A DNA stretch of 64,000 nt. Origin: Oceanobacillus halophilus. Lineage in GTDB: Bacteria > Bacillota > Bacilli > Bacillales > Amphibacillaceae. Below the pieces are notes generated by a model. It had not been told where the DNA came from, searched no databases, and worked only from the letters and a program-made list of their open reading frames with translations. The stretch is taken from assembly GCF_003628505.1 (NCBI RefSeq), contig NZ_RBZP01000002.1:462411-526410 (forward strand), read 5' to 3'. Positions 1 to 8,469 of this stretch are shown here, in pieces (the first letter of the stretch is position 1; each line of letters starts with the position of its first letter). The translations under genes and the position numbers were made by a program.

Positions 1-486
1 GGGTCAGATACTTCTAGTGATCCAGCATTCATTGAGGCAGTGAATCCAACCATAGCCATCTATAGTGCTGGAGCAGACAACAGCTATGGACACCCAAGCC
101 CGGAAGTAGTTTCACTTATGAAAGAAGCTGGTATTAAGTTATATGGAACCGATGTTCATGGAACGATAGTTGTTACAACAGATGGCAAGGAATATAGTAT
201 AGCAACCAAAGAAAACGGAACGATAAGCCCTAAGAGTACCGGATCTTCCAACACTGATACTGGTTCAAGTAATCCTGAGAAAAGCACTGTTACTGGTGAA
301 TGCATCAACATTAATGAAGCATCAAAAGAAGAAGTTCAAGGCATCATTCATATAGGACCAGCAAGAGCACAAGAATTAATAGAACGTAGACCATTTGAAT
401 CTGTAGATGACCTAACTCGAATTAATGGCATCGGTCCAGCAAGAATCACAGACATCAAAGAAGAAGGACTAGCATGTACAGCATAG
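1..486 (+). CDS. ComEC-like MBL-fold protein with C-terminal helix-hairpin-helix domain (5' end outside window)
   Basis: The frame is open from base 1, so the gene begins upstream of the window. The visible N-terminal part (GSDTSSDPAF, then SAGADNSYGHP and GTDVHGTIVVTTDG) is the typical C-terminal stretch of the metallo-beta-lactamase domain found in ComEC/Rec2-type competence proteins and in stand-alone secreted relatives. A Ser/Thr/Gly-rich linker (about residues 70-95 from base 1) follows. A ComEA-like helix-hairpin-helix DNA-binding domain comes last, with INEAS, IGPARAQ and INGIGPARI repeats. The likely role is extracellular DNA binding or hydrolysis. Whether this is full ComEC or the shorter MBL-HHH protein cannot be decided without the missing 5' part. 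The next gene, DUF3006, often accompanies the short MBL-HHH form, which I favour. A repeat copy begins at the last base of the TAG stop. Confidence 0.75.
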   Translation, partial: GSDTSSDPAFIEAVNPTIAIYSAGADNSYGHPSPEVVSLMKEAGIKLYGTDVHGTIVVTTDGKEYSIATKENGTISPKSTGSSNTDTGSSNPEKSTVTGECININEASKEEVQGIIHIGPARAQELIERRPFESVDDLTRINGIGPARITDIKEEGLACTA

Positions 487-516
487 GTGCCTGTCACTCC
501 CCGATTTTTGTCGAAT
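486..516 (+). repeat. GGTGCC/GTCGA repeat copy 1 (T subtype)
   Basis: GGTGCCTGTCACTCCCCG followed by ATTTTTGTCGAAT. It starts on the last base of the upstream stop codon TAG. Confidence 0.9.
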
Positions 517-544
517 ATAAGATTATTCAAAGGAGGTAAATAGA

Positions 545-805
545 ATGAAAGGAATTCTTGACCGATTTGAAGGAGATAAAGCAGTAATTCTAGTAGAAGA
601 TTTAGAAAAGGAAATTATTGTTCCTCGAAAAGAATTACCTGATGGAGTAGAAGTAAACACATATTTCACACTCGATAAGGATGGAGACACATTCCAGATA
701 GTTGCCATCGATCAAAGTAAAACAGACAGTCAAGCACAAAAATCCTCCGAACTTATGGAAAAGCTCCGCTCCAAAAAGAAAGGAAGTAAATTTAAGAAAC
801 AATAA
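545..805 (+). CDS. DUF3006 family protein
   Basis: An 86-residue acidic/basic protein beginning MKGILDRFEGDKAVIL. A strong site (AAGGAGG, 8 nt spacing) sets the ATG. It matches the DUF3006 pattern: a small beta-rich domain with an 'RFEGDKAVILVE' opening, then 'VPRKELPDGV' and a Lys-rich tail (SKKKGSKFKKQ). The molecular function of the family is not known. It lies 58 bp after the MBL-HHH gene with only a repeat copy between them, so the two probably share a transcript that ends at the hairpin at 855-889. The Lys-rich tail could bind nucleic acid, but that is inference. Confidence 0.8.
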   Translation: MKGILDRFEGDKAVILVEDLEKEIIVPRKELPDGVEVNTYFTLDKDGDTFQIVAIDQSKTDSQAQKSSELMEKLRSKKKGSKFKKQ

Positions 806-807
806 AT

Positions 808-838
808 GGTGCCTGTCACTCCCCGATTTTTGTCGAAT
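808..838 (+). repeat. GGTGCC/GTCGA repeat copy 2 (T subtype)
   Basis: Same sequence as copy 1. It begins 2 bases after the TAA of the DUF3006 gene and lies upstream of the terminator. Confidence 0.9.
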
Positions 839-854
839 ATTAAGTTTTAAAAAC

Positions 855-889
855 CGGTATCTCTACACATAAGAAGATACCGTTTTTTT
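855..889 (+). terminator. Intrinsic terminator, probably bidirectional
   Basis: An 8-bp stem (CGGTATCT/AGATACCG) with a 12-nt loop and seven T's. The opposite strand also has a T-rich tail, so it can end the convergent TSUP gene too. Confidence 0.8.
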
Positions 890-890
890 A

Positions 891-1634
891 TTAAAACACT
901 AAATTCAAACCACCGATTGCAGCCAAAACTAGGATGAGCGTTGCAAATACTTTTTGCGGAATTAATGGCAGAATTCTTATTCCGATTAATGCACCAATGA
1001 CTACTGCAGGTACCAGCCAAGCATTAAACGTTATCGATTCTCTCGTAATCAAGCCAAGATTTACATAAAAAGGAACTTTAACGAGATTTACGGATAAGAA
1101 AAACCATGCGGATGTCCCAACAAATTCTTTTTTGGGAAGTCCTTTTACAAGTAAATACACCGTCATAACGCCTCCAGCTGCATTTCCAATCATCGTCGTG
1201 AAGCCGCCAAGTATTCCCATCATACCAGTAAAGGTTTTGGATTTTGGAAGTAATTCGTTAAATCTTTCCCCCAAGCGGTTACGCCAAATATGTAAGGCAA
1301 TCATGGATAGCACAATAATACCAATCAATGGCTCAAGCTGTTCACTGTTAATTAATAACAAAACAAAATAGCCACTCAAGATCCCTGTTAATACCCATGG
1401 AATGAGGGAAATTAGATGTTTCCATACAACACTCCTGCGGTAATAGAAGATTGCAAAACAATCCCCTACTAATAATAGAGGAAGTAGTATCCCAATAGAC
1501 TCTCGAGCTGGAAATACAAACATCAGCACTGTAACGACTAGAATAACCATATTTGGTATTCCTGACTTGGATAAGCCAATAAACATTGCACACAAAAGAA
1601 CTATAAACCATTCCATAACGGTTAAGTCAAACAT
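891..1634 (-). CDS. TSUP (TauE/SafE) family membrane exporter
   Basis: A hydrophobic protein of about 247 residues with roughly eight membrane segments in two halves. Each half opens with the family's Gly/Ser/Pro pattern: IGLSKSGIPN near the start, and GGFTTMIGNAAGG after the central loop. TSUP proteins move sulfite, sulfoacetate or other small anions across the cytoplasmic membrane; the substrate here is unknown. An upstream in-frame ATG at 1670 would add 12 residues but has no ribosome site. I chose the ATG just before the first membrane segment. The stop abuts the shared terminator. No neighbour hints at a sulfur pathway. Confidence 0.75.
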   Translation of the reverse strand: MFDLTVMEWFIVLLCAMFIGLSKSGIPNMVILVVTVLMFVFPARESIGILLPLLLVGDCFAIFYYRRSVVWKHLISLIPWVLTGILSGYFVLLLINSEQLEPLIGIIVLSMIALHIWRNRLGERFNELLPKSKTFTGMMGILGGFTTMIGNAAGGVMTVYLLVKGLPKKEFVGTSAWFFLSVNLVKVPFYVNLGLITRESITFNAWLVPAVVIGALIGIRILPLIPQKVFATLILVLAAIGGLNLVF

Positions 1635-1774
1635 ATGAAAGCCCCATTCTTTAAAATTAAGATTCGTCATGATGCTCTATGAAAATAGGAAACTTCATTT
1701 ATTGTCCCTTAACTTTAAGAAAAATTCAATATAAAACAGAAAACCCTGTAGTCAAAGTTTTTCAGTCGACATTT

Positions 1775-1804
1775 TTCTACAAATCTCGGGAAGTGCCAGG
1801 CACC
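1775..1804 (-). repeat. GGTGCC/GTCGA repeat copy 3 (G subtype), inside a gene's 3' end
   Basis: The GGTGCCTGGCACTTCCCG core lies on the minus strand. The usual GTCGA end reads GTAGA and supplies the TAG stop of the ABC ATPase gene. Confidence 0.85.
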
Positions 1805-2586
1805 TTCATCGGCAACTTCATCCAGGAGCGGTCATTTTGCCAGCTGACTTCTACTGGGGTGTTTAAAAATGCCGAGAGTGTTTCGGTTGTCAGTATATCC
1901 TCTGTTTTTCCACTCGCAAATATGGAGCCTTCTCTCAAGAGCAATGTCTGAGTGAAAACAGGGAGTATTTCTTCGATATGATGGGTCACAAAAAGGATGG
2001 TTGGTGCATTCTTTTCATTTGCAAGTTGATGAACGGAGTCAAGTAAATCTTCCCGTGACAGAAAATCTAAACCACTTGTAGGTTCATCTAATATGAGTAA
2101 TTCTGGAGAACTCATTAAGCCTCTCGCAATTAGTATTTTTTGCTTTTCCCCTTGCGAACAAGTCTGATATGTACGGCCATATAAATGACTACAGCCAAGT
2201 TGTTCCATGATTTGATATGCCTTTTGAAAGTCATCATGCGAGGCTTGATCGTAAAGGCCGATGGAAGCAAACTTTCCACTCACTATGATGTCCTCAGCCA
2301 CCGCGTTTTCTTTCAAACGTTCTTGAAGGGAGGAACTGACCCATCCGATAGATTTTCTTAATTCCCTCATATCTGTCTGGCCAAATATTTGGCCTAAGAC
2401 GGACAATGTCCCTGTAGTTGGCCATATATAACCATTAATCATGTTGAGCAGAGTTGTTTTTCCAGATCCGTTTAATCCAAAAATCGCCCAATGTTCCCCC
2501 TTTAGCACCTTCCAGTTCACGTCAGATAGAATCGGTTTTCCTTGTCTTTTCCATGATACATCTTGAATGTCTATTACTGTATTCAA
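1777..2586 (-). CDS. ABC transporter ATP-binding protein (YlmA/ModF-like)
   Basis: A 269-residue ABC ATPase with Walker A GLNGSGKTT (about residue 38), signature CSQGEKQK and Walker B LLILDEPTSGLD, then a His switch (FVTHHIEE). The signature Cys in place of Leu and the overall sequence recall the B. subtilis YlmA/ModF-like group, which are ATPases usually encoded without a permease next door. None is present here, so the substrate is unknown. The last eight residues (VPGTSRDL) and the stop codon come entirely from a dispersed repeat copy, so the original C-terminus has been replaced or extended. The start is an ATG preceded by AAAGGGGAGA. Confidence 0.8.
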   Translation of the reverse strand: MNTVIDIQDVSWKRQGKPILSDVNWKVLKGEHWAIFGLNGSGKTTLLNMINGYIWPTTGTLSVLGQIFGQTDMRELRKSIGWVSSSLQERLKENAVAEDIIVSGKFASIGLYDQASHDDFQKAYQIMEQLGCSHLYGRTYQTCSQGEKQKILIARGLMSSPELLILDEPTSGLDFLSREDLLDSVHQLANEKNAPTILFVTHHIEEILPVFTQTLLLREGSIFASGKTEDILTTETLSAFLNTPVEVSWQNDRSWMKLPMKVPGTSRDL

Positions 2587-2742
2587 CAGAATCTCCCCTT
2601 TCCATATATACTACTATCATTATTCGTTACAACTATCTGGAATCCTTCTATATCATAATAGCGTTCTAAAAAAGACCCTACTGCTTATCTGTGTATAGAA
2701 ATACATCGTCTTTCATGAAGCAGCATTCAATTCAATAGATGT

Positions 2743-2761
2743 TTTGGGGCAAGTACCCAAA
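2743..2761. promoter_or_regulatory. Short inverted repeat upstream of hsp20
   Basis: TTTGGG and CCCAAA arms around a 7-nt loop, about 60 bp before the hsp20 start. No CIRCE element is present. It may be an operator or a leader hairpin; function is not known. Confidence 0.25.
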
Positions 2762-2820
2762 CCTCCCCTTGTCTGGAAGCATAGTTTATAAATAAAGGTA
2801 ATATGAAAAGGGGAGATAAT

Positions 2821-3273
2821 ATGGGGCTTAAGAAAGGCAATTACCCGAACGGTTTCGACCTTGATATGAAGCCACTTCATGATTTCATGAGGAAGATAGA
2901 CACTGTATTCAATGAATCCTTCAAACATCTCCATTCACAATTTAATTTAACTAATTTCAGAGTTGATGTTACTGAAACAGATAGCGAAATTATTGTCAAA
3001 GCAGAATTGCCAGGTTACCAACGAAATCAAATTAATTTAGAAATCATTGGGAATCAGTTACGAATCTCGGTAGAAGAATCCAAACAAGTAGAAGGAAAGG
3101 ATGAACAAAAGAATTACTATAGTAAACAAGAATCATTCCACCAAATGGAACGCGTCATCACAGTTCCATTTGAAATCCCTGAAAAGGAGACAAAAGCATC
3201 CTTTCAAAACGGCTTGTTAAAAGTAGTCATTCCGAAAATGAACTCCCAGCGTAAATTTATCGACATAGATTAA
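2821..3273 (+). CDS. Small heat-shock protein, Hsp20/alpha-crystallin family
   Basis: A 150-residue ATP-independent holdase chaperone. The alpha-crystallin domain begins around residue 45 (FRVDVTETDSEIIVKAELPG) and ends with the conserved A-x-x-x-N-G-v-L pattern (ASFQNGLLKVVIPK). A short charged tail follows. The in-frame ATG at 2803 is rejected because AAAGGGGAG lies between it and this ATG, at good spacing for the second start. It is a single gene that converges on pgcA. Soluble and cytoplasmic; likely stress induced, but I see no CIRCE box. Confidence 0.88.
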   Translation: MGLKKGNYPNGFDLDMKPLHDFMRKIDTVFNESFKHLHSQFNLTNFRVDVTETDSEIIVKAELPGYQRNQINLEIIGNQLRISVEESKQVEGKDEQKNYYSKQESFHQMERVITVPFEIPEKETKASFQNGLLKVVIPKMNSQRKFIDID

Positions 3274-3323
3274 ATTAAAATGCATGACCAGCAATACAGA
3301 GAAATCTGGTCTTTCAAATTACT

Positions 3324-3354
3324 ATTCGACAAAATCCGGGAAGTGACAGGCACC
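3324..3354 (-). repeat. GGTGCC/GTCGA repeat copy 4 (T subtype)
   Basis: Minus orientation. The GGTGCC end directly abuts the pgcA terminator, between the convergent hsp20 and pgcA genes. Confidence 0.9.
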
Positions 3355-3394
3355 AAAAAGCAGCAGTTCTCCATTTAGAAGGCGACTGCTGCTT
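3355..3394 (-). terminator. Terminator of pgcA
   Basis: A 10-bp stem AAGCAGCAGT/ACTGCTGCTT, with a run of T's on the minus strand. Confidence 0.85.
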
Positions 3395-3399
3395 CGTTA

Positions 3400-5139
3400 T
3401 TATTTTATTTCTTGGTTTACACGGTTCATTACTGCTTGTCGTAATTCTTCTAATGCTTTATCACTTGCTTCAAGGGAAGCATCTTTTACCCCAAAATAGA
3501 ATTTAATTTTTGGTTCCGTTCCTGATGGTCTCAAGCAGAACCATGATCCATCCTCTAATTTGTATTTCAATACATTTGATTTAGGCAAATGAATGTCTTC
3601 TTCTTTGCTTTCTGTCACAAACACACGTTTGCTCGCTTGATAATCCTCTGTTACAGCCACTTTATTTCCTGCCATTTCACTTGGCGGATTACTGCGGAAT
3701 GCCGCTAAGATGTTGTTAATTTGTTCTGCTCCATCTTTTCCTTTCAAGGTTAATGACTCTAGTCCTTCACGGTAATAGCCGTATTGTTTAAAGACATCCA
3801 AAAGCCCTTCATACAATGTCATATTTTTTGACTTGTAATAAGCCCCAACTTCAGCAATTAACACACATGCTTGCACGGCATCTTTATCACGTGCAAAATC
3901 CTTCACTAAATATCCATAGCTTTCCTCATAGCCAAATAGGAAACTGCGCTCCCCGCTTTCTTCAAATTCTTTCATTTTTTCTCCAATGAATTTAAATCCA
4001 GTGAGCGTGTCAATCGTATCTAATCCATGTGTCGCTGCAATGTCACGGCCGATTTCAGAGGTTACTATGGTTTTTAAAACCGTTGCATTAGTAGGTAATT
4101 CCTTGCGATTTTTCTTTTCTGTAATTAAATAATGCAGTAAAAGAGCTCCAACCTGATTACCAGTTAATACTTGGTATTCCCCTTTTTCATTTTTGACCGC
4201 TACACCAACACGGTCTGTATCGGGGTCCGTTCCAAGAAGAATATCAGCATTACTTTTCTTCCCATATTGAATGGCCAATTCAAATGCTGCATGCTCTTCT
4301 GGATTTGGTGATTTTACCGTGGTAAAAATAGAATCAGGATGTTCCTGTTCTTTAACTACTTCCACATGTTTGAACCCAACTTTTTCCAGACCCTTTCTTA
4401 CCGGTCTGTTTCCTGTTCCATGCAAAGGTGTATAGACAATTCTAAAGTCATCTGCCACTTCTTTAATCACATCTGGATTAACATTTACAGATTTTAGTTG
4501 GTTCAGATAAGCCTGATCGACAGAATCCCCAATCATATGAAGGATTCCTTCTGCCTTCAGTTTCTCCTCATCGCCTACTTCAACTGCTAATTCATTTTCT
4601 ACCGCATTTACCTTTGCAATGATTTCTTCAGCAACAGCAGGTGGAATTTGTGCACCATCATTGCCATATACTTTATAGCCATTGTATTCTGGTGGATTAT
4701 GACTGGCAGTAATAACAATACCGCTATAAGCATTCAAATATCGTACTGCAAAAGACAACTCCGGTGTCGATCGCAGGGATTCAAAAACATACGTATGTAT
4801 TCCATGCTGTCCAAGTGTTTTGGCAGCTTCCATGGCAAATTCAGGAGATTTGAATCGACAGTCATAGGCAATAACTACTCCCCTCTGTTTAGCTTCATCT
4901 CCATGTTCTTCTATGTATTTTGCCAACCCTTCTGATGCTTTACGAATGGTGTATATGTTCATACGGTTTGTTCCAGGGCCCAATTCTCCCCGAATACCAC
5001 CAGTACCAAACTCTAATGTTTTATAAAAACTATCTTCTAATTGTTTCGGATCGTCCTCAAGCTTCTCTAGCTGAGATTTTAATTCTTCATTCAAATTCGC
5101 AAAGTGTTTCCACTTGCTGTAATTATCTTTCCAACCCAA
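3400..5139 (-). CDS. pgcA: Phosphoglucomutase / phosphomannomutase
   Basis: A 579-residue alpha-D-phosphohexomutase that interconverts glucose-6-P and glucose-1-P, feeding UDP-glucose for teichoic acids and glycolipids. The four domain motifs are all intact: the phosphoserine loop TASHNP (Ser146), the metal loop DPDTDR, the sugar loop GYEESYGY, and the phosphate-binding [12 protein letters not shown] near the C-terminus. Length equals B. subtilis PgcA. The start is TTG, with GGAGG seven bases upstream; no nearer ATG exists. Monocistronic, with its own terminator. It fits functionally with galE and ugd, which lie further along the window and use UDP-glucose. Confidence 0.93.
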   Translation of the reverse strand: MGWKDNYSKWKHFANLNEELKSQLEKLEDDPKQLEDSFYKTLEFGTGGIRGELGPGTNRMNIYTIRKASEGLAKYIEEHGDEAKQRGVVIAYDCRFKSPEFAMEAAKTLGQHGIHTYVFESLRSTPELSFAVRYLNAYSGIVITASHNPPEYNGYKVYGNDGAQIPPAVAEEIIAKVNAVENELAVEVGDEEKLKAEGILHMIGDSVDQAYLNQLKSVNVNPDVIKEVADDFRIVYTPLHGTGNRPVRKGLEKVGFKHVEVVKEQEHPDSIFTTVKSPNPEEHAAFELAIQYGKKSNADILLGTDPDTDRVGVAVKNEKGEYQVLTGNQVGALLLHYLITEKKNRKELPTNATVLKTIVTSEIGRDIAATHGLDTIDTLTGFKFIGEKMKEFEESGERSFLFGYEESYGYLVKDFARDKDAVQACVLIAEVGAYYKSKNMTLYEGLLDVFKQYGYYREGLESLTLKGKDGAEQINNILAAFRSNPPSEMAGNKVAVTEDYQASKRVFVTESKEEDIHLPKSNVLKYKLEDGSWFCLRPSGTEPKIKFYFGVKDASLEASDKALEELRQAVMNRVNQEIK

Positions 5140-5640
5140 TCAAATACCTCCGTCCTATTTCTTATAATCACACATCTACTTTATTATACTTATGTCTTAC
5201 TATTTTATCAAAGACTCTTTTCTTAGAGTTTGGTGCTTTTTGAAGTTTTTTTAGTTGATAGAAAGTGTTGATTTATTTAATTAAGAATAGTATAGCTATC
5301 TCTTACACTTATGAAAGTTTTTGCTACTATTTGCTCCGACAGAATACTTGCGGTTCGCGGGCACGGCTTCAGCCTCCTCGCGGAAAGCGTATTTCCATAG
5401 CGGAGACAGAGTAGTATTCTGAATTAAAGATATTAGGACTCTATACAAAATGTAAGATAAATCCATGTTAAAAAACAACAATCTTTCAGAAAAGCGCCTT
5501 ATCCCAAAAATCAATTACCCCATAATTTCATTCACCATCATCCATCAACAGACGTTCGACATAAAATTATTTCTCGGGAAATATTCCGACAGTATTTGAG
5601 CAATATTTCATAGAATTCGAGAATGATATAGAAAAATTTT
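5140..5640. other. Non-coding stretch between pgcA and the peptide transporter operon
   Basis: About 500 bp with no credible gene. It holds the pgcA promoter region, the 82-bp structured element at 5340-5421, and a weak 8-bp hairpin (GAAATATT/AATATTTC, about 5578-5609) that lies past the end of the transporter operon but lacks a T-run. Confidence 0.6.
5340..5421. repeat. 82-bp GC-rich structured element with 9-bp terminal inverted repeats
   Basis: Ends CAGAATACT and AGTATTCTG are perfect inverted repeats. The interior is GC-rich, with a GGCT-TC-AGCC hairpin between CGCG blocks. It resembles GC-rich intergenic elements I recall from Bacillaceae genomes; a degenerate partial copy may lie at 45945-45975. 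Confidence 0.55.
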
Positions 5641-6630
5641 CTACGTAATATTTCTTACCGTGTCCTTTTCATTGTAGAGGTGACAGCTAACTTTGTGCTC
5701 ACCGCTGAAAAATGACGTTGTCGGCTTCGTTACGCGGCAGACGTTCATCGCATATTTACATCTTGTATGAAAAGGACAACCACTTGGAGGATCAGCTGGA
5801 TTCGGTAAATCTCCTTCTAACACAATTCGTTTTTCCTCTTCATCATGTAATAGAATAGAAGAAAATAATGCTTCTGCATATGGATGTCTCGGACTGGTAC
5901 CAAGCTCCTCTGTTTTTCCTATTTCTACTATTTCCCCTAGGTACATCACAGCAATTCGATCACAAAAATATTGAACCACATTCAAATCATGGGAAATAAA
6001 TAGATACGTTAGGTTGTACTTTTTCTGTAGTCTTTTTAGAAGATTTAAGATTTGTGCTTGTACAGAAACATCAAGCGCTGATACTCCTTCATCAATCACT
6101 ATAAACTCCGGGTTTAAAATAATGGCAGAAGCAATAGCTACCCGTTGTCTTTGACCACCGCTTAGTTCGTGTGGATAGCGGTTTAAATAGGAATCATCCA
6201 GTCCAACATCTTCTAGTGTTTGCAAAACTTTATTTTTCCGGTAATATTTATCACCCATTTTATGGATAGTTAGTGGTTCATTTAATATCCATCCAACCGT
6301 TTTCTTTGGGTTTAAGGAGGCATACGGATCCTGAAACACAATTTGAACTTTTTTTCGCCAATCTTTAAGGTTCCTTTTAGTAAAAGATGCTACATCCTTT
6401 CCCCTATACCTTACGCTTCCTTGTGTCAAGTCCGTTAGTTGGAGAATTACTTGTCCCACTGTTGATTTACCAGACCCACTTTCACCAACAAGACCAAATG
6501 ATTCTCCTTCCTTTACAGAAAAAGAGACACCATGGACAGCCTTCACATACTTGTTCTTATCGGTTAGCTTTCTTCGCCGTTGTTTATAATATTTATGAAT
6601 ATTTTCTAGCTCCACAAGGGCTTCTGTCAT
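5641..6630 (-). CDS. oppF: Oligopeptide/dipeptide ABC transporter ATPase (OppF/DppF type)
   Basis: A 329-residue ATPase, last gene of the peptide transporter operon. Walker A GESGSGKST, signature LSGGQRQRV and Walker B FIVIDEGVSALD are present; the Walker B region has Gly where Pro is usual (DEPVSALD). The C-terminal oligopeptide domain with the Cys motif CPFHTRC is intact. The start is taken at the ATG that overlaps the oppD stop (ATGA), which implies translational coupling. An upstream in-frame ATG at 6666 lies inside oppD and has no ribosome site. It works as a heterodimer with OppD to power import. Peptide is the most likely substrate, though nickel or other OppA-class ligands cannot be excluded. 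Confidence 0.88.
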   Translation of the reverse strand: MTEALVELENIHKYYKQRRRKLTDKNKYVKAVHGVSFSVKEGESFGLVGESGSGKSTVGQVILQLTDLTQGSVRYRGKDVASFTKRNLKDWRKKVQIVFQDPYASLNPKKTVGWILNEPLTIHKMGDKYYRKNKVLQTLEDVGLDDSYLNRYPHELSGGQRQRVAIASAIILNPEFIVIDEGVSALDVSVQAQILNLLKRLQKKYNLTYLFISHDLNVVQYFCDRIAVMYLGEIVEIGKTEELGTSPRHPYAEALFSSILLHDEEEKRIVLEGDLPNPADPPSGCPFHTRCKYAMNVCRVTKPTTSFFSGEHKVSCHLYNEKDTVRNIT

Positions 6631-7613
6631 AATGTTTCTACGGCTCCCTTCAAATAGAGATGGCATTTCACAGTGTGGGTTCCTTCCATTACAACTGATT
6701 CAGGGAACTGTTGCTTACAAATGTCCAGTCGAGAAGAACATCGGTCTGCAAACGGACATCCTCCTTTTCTCTCTTTTAATGAGGGAACTTTCCCCGCGAT
6801 AGTATAAAGCTCTTCCCCTTTTTTCTGATGGTCGGGTATGGACTGAATTAGCCCCTTCGTATATGGATGTTTCGGATTGCTAATAATTTCTGTGACACTT
6901 CCTTGTTCTACAATTCGGCCAGCATACATGACCAGTACTCGATCACAGATATGGCGAATCACACCCCAATCATGGGAAATAAAAATGATAGAAGTTTTGC
7001 GGTATTGTTTTAGTTTGCGAAACAACTCCAATATTTGTGCTTGGATGGTTACATCAAGTGCTGTAGTTGGCTCATCCGCAATGATTAAATCTGGTTCAGC
7101 AATGAGTGCAATTGCAATGACTATCCGCTGCTGCATTCCACCGGATAATTGATGAGGATAAGAGTTGTATAACTCTTCTGCCCTTGAAAGTCCTACTTCC
7201 TTCATCATGGAAATCGTTTTTTGTTTCCTTGTTTTCTTCGATAAATTAGTATGCTTCTTGAGTACTTCAGATATTTGTTTTCCAACCGTAAGCAGTGGAT
7301 TTAAGGCAGTCATTGGTTCTTGGAAAATCATCGAAAGGGCCGATCCTCGAATTTCCTGCCAATCGTTTTCTTTCATTTCTAGCAAATTATTATTTTTATA
7401 CGCAATTTCACCATGATCGACTTGAGCATTTTTTGGAAGTATTCCTAAGATCGCTTGGGATGTTAAACTTTTCCCGCAACCTGATTCACCAACAATTCCT
7501 ACGACTTCATCAGGGAAAACAGAAAATGAGATATCTTCTAAAGCTTTATATTTGCCGTCTGATAACTGGAAAGAAACGTCCATATTTTCAATTGATAGTA
7601 TCGGTGTTTGCAA
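6627..7613 (-). CDS. oppD: Oligopeptide/dipeptide ABC transporter ATPase (OppD/DppD type)
   Basis: A 328-residue ATPase with Walker A GESGCGKS, signature LSGGMQQRI and Walker B LIIADEPTTALD, and the C-terminal CPFADRC...C...C cluster motif of the OppD/DppD group. It follows the permease gene oppC by 41 bp and overlaps oppF by 4 bp. Partner of OppF on the cytoplasmic face of the membrane. The ATG is preceded by AGGAGGGGAAATC. Length and motifs are normal for the family. Confidence 0.88.
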   Translation of the reverse strand: MQTPILSIENMDVSFQLSDGKYKALEDISFSVFPDEVVGIVGESGCGKSLTSQAILGILPKNAQVDHGEIAYKNNNLLEMKENDWQEIRGSALSMIFQEPMTALNPLLTVGKQISEVLKKHTNLSKKTRKQKTISMMKEVGLSRAEELYNSYPHQLSGGMQQRIVIAIALIAEPDLIIADEPTTALDVTIQAQILELFRKLKQYRKTSIIFISHDWGVIRHICDRVLVMYAGRIVEQGSVTEIISNPKHPYTKGLIQSIPDHQKKGEELYTIAGKVPSLKERKGGCPFADRCSSRLDICKQQFPESVVMEGTHTVKCHLYLKGAVETL

Positions 7614-7654
7614 GATTTCCCCTCCTAGTTTTCTAGTTTTATCAAAATGTAAAT

Positions 7655-8464
7655 CTATGCTTTCTTATCTTGTTTATCACGCAAACCATCAGCTAATAAA
7701 TTGAATCCGAGCACTAATAACGTTATCGCTACTCCCGTAATAAAGACATACCATGGAGCAGAAGTGATATATGGTTGTGCTTCTTTCAACATTCTTCCCC
7801 AACTAGGGTCTGGCGGCTGCACCCCTAATCCAAGATAACTCAAGCCTGACTCAGAAAGAATAGCACCAGAAAAACTGAGTGCGACAGCAACTAAGGTTGG
7901 TGAAATGGCATTAGGCAAGATATGATGAAAAATGATTCGAATAGAACCAGCACCTTTTGCAATACTCGCCTTTACAAAATCATATTTCTTGTACTGCATA
8001 AAGCTGCTTCTTGTAATTCTCGCAAAGGAAGGGATGCTCATAATCCCAAGAGCGATGATGGTATTGGTCATTCCAGTGCTAAATACAGCAATAAGCATGA
8101 TAGCAAGCAGAATCCCTGGAAACGCCAGCATGGCATCAATGAACCGACTAATGATTTCATCTACCCATCCCCCGAAATATCCCGCACTAGCACCTAAGAT
8201 AAAGCCAATAATCAAACCAATGGAAACAGCAGAAATACCAATAATAAAGGCAGTCTGTGATCCTTCCATTACTCGTGATAAAATATCTCTTCCAAAATTA
8301 TCTGTACCAAAAGGATGCTCTAGTGAAGGGGCAGCAAGGCGATTCGTGGAATCCATCGCATTAGGGTCATGCGGCGTGTAAAAAATACTTATAAGCATAA
8401 CTACCAATAAAAAGCTCACAATGCCTATTCCAATATAAAAGGGAATGCTTTTTTCTTTTGCCAT
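7655..8464 (-). CDS. oppC: Peptide ABC transporter permease (OppC/DppC type)
   Basis: A 269-residue permease with six predicted membrane segments. The N-terminal pre-permease segment runs from the start to about residue 60 (the NRLAAPSLEHPFGTDNFGRD signature precedes the core). The EAA loop is GAGSIRIIFHHILPNAISPT. I chose the ATG five bases after the oppB stop, with AAGGGGTGAG upstream. The GTG nine bases earlier overlaps oppB and would have too short a spacing. It forms the heterodimeric membrane channel with OppB. Confidence 0.87.
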   Translation of the reverse strand: MAKEKSIPFYIGIGIVSFLLVVMLISIFYTPHDPNAMDSTNRLAAPSLEHPFGTDNFGRDILSRVMEGSQTAFIIGISAVSIGLIIGFILGASAGYFGGWVDEIISRFIDAMLAFPGILLAIMLIAVFSTGMTNTIIALGIMSIPSFARITRSSFMQYKKYDFVKASIAKGAGSIRIIFHHILPNAISPTLVAVALSFSGAILSESGLSYLGLGVQPPDPSWGRMLKEAQPYITSAPWYVFITGVAITLLVLGFNLLADGLRDKQDKKA

Positions 8465-8469
8465 ATGTC

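Noticed and set aside
5296..5514. 72-residue minus-strand frame over the GC-rich element
   Set aside because: It lies across the structured repeat and has no ribosome site or recognisable family.
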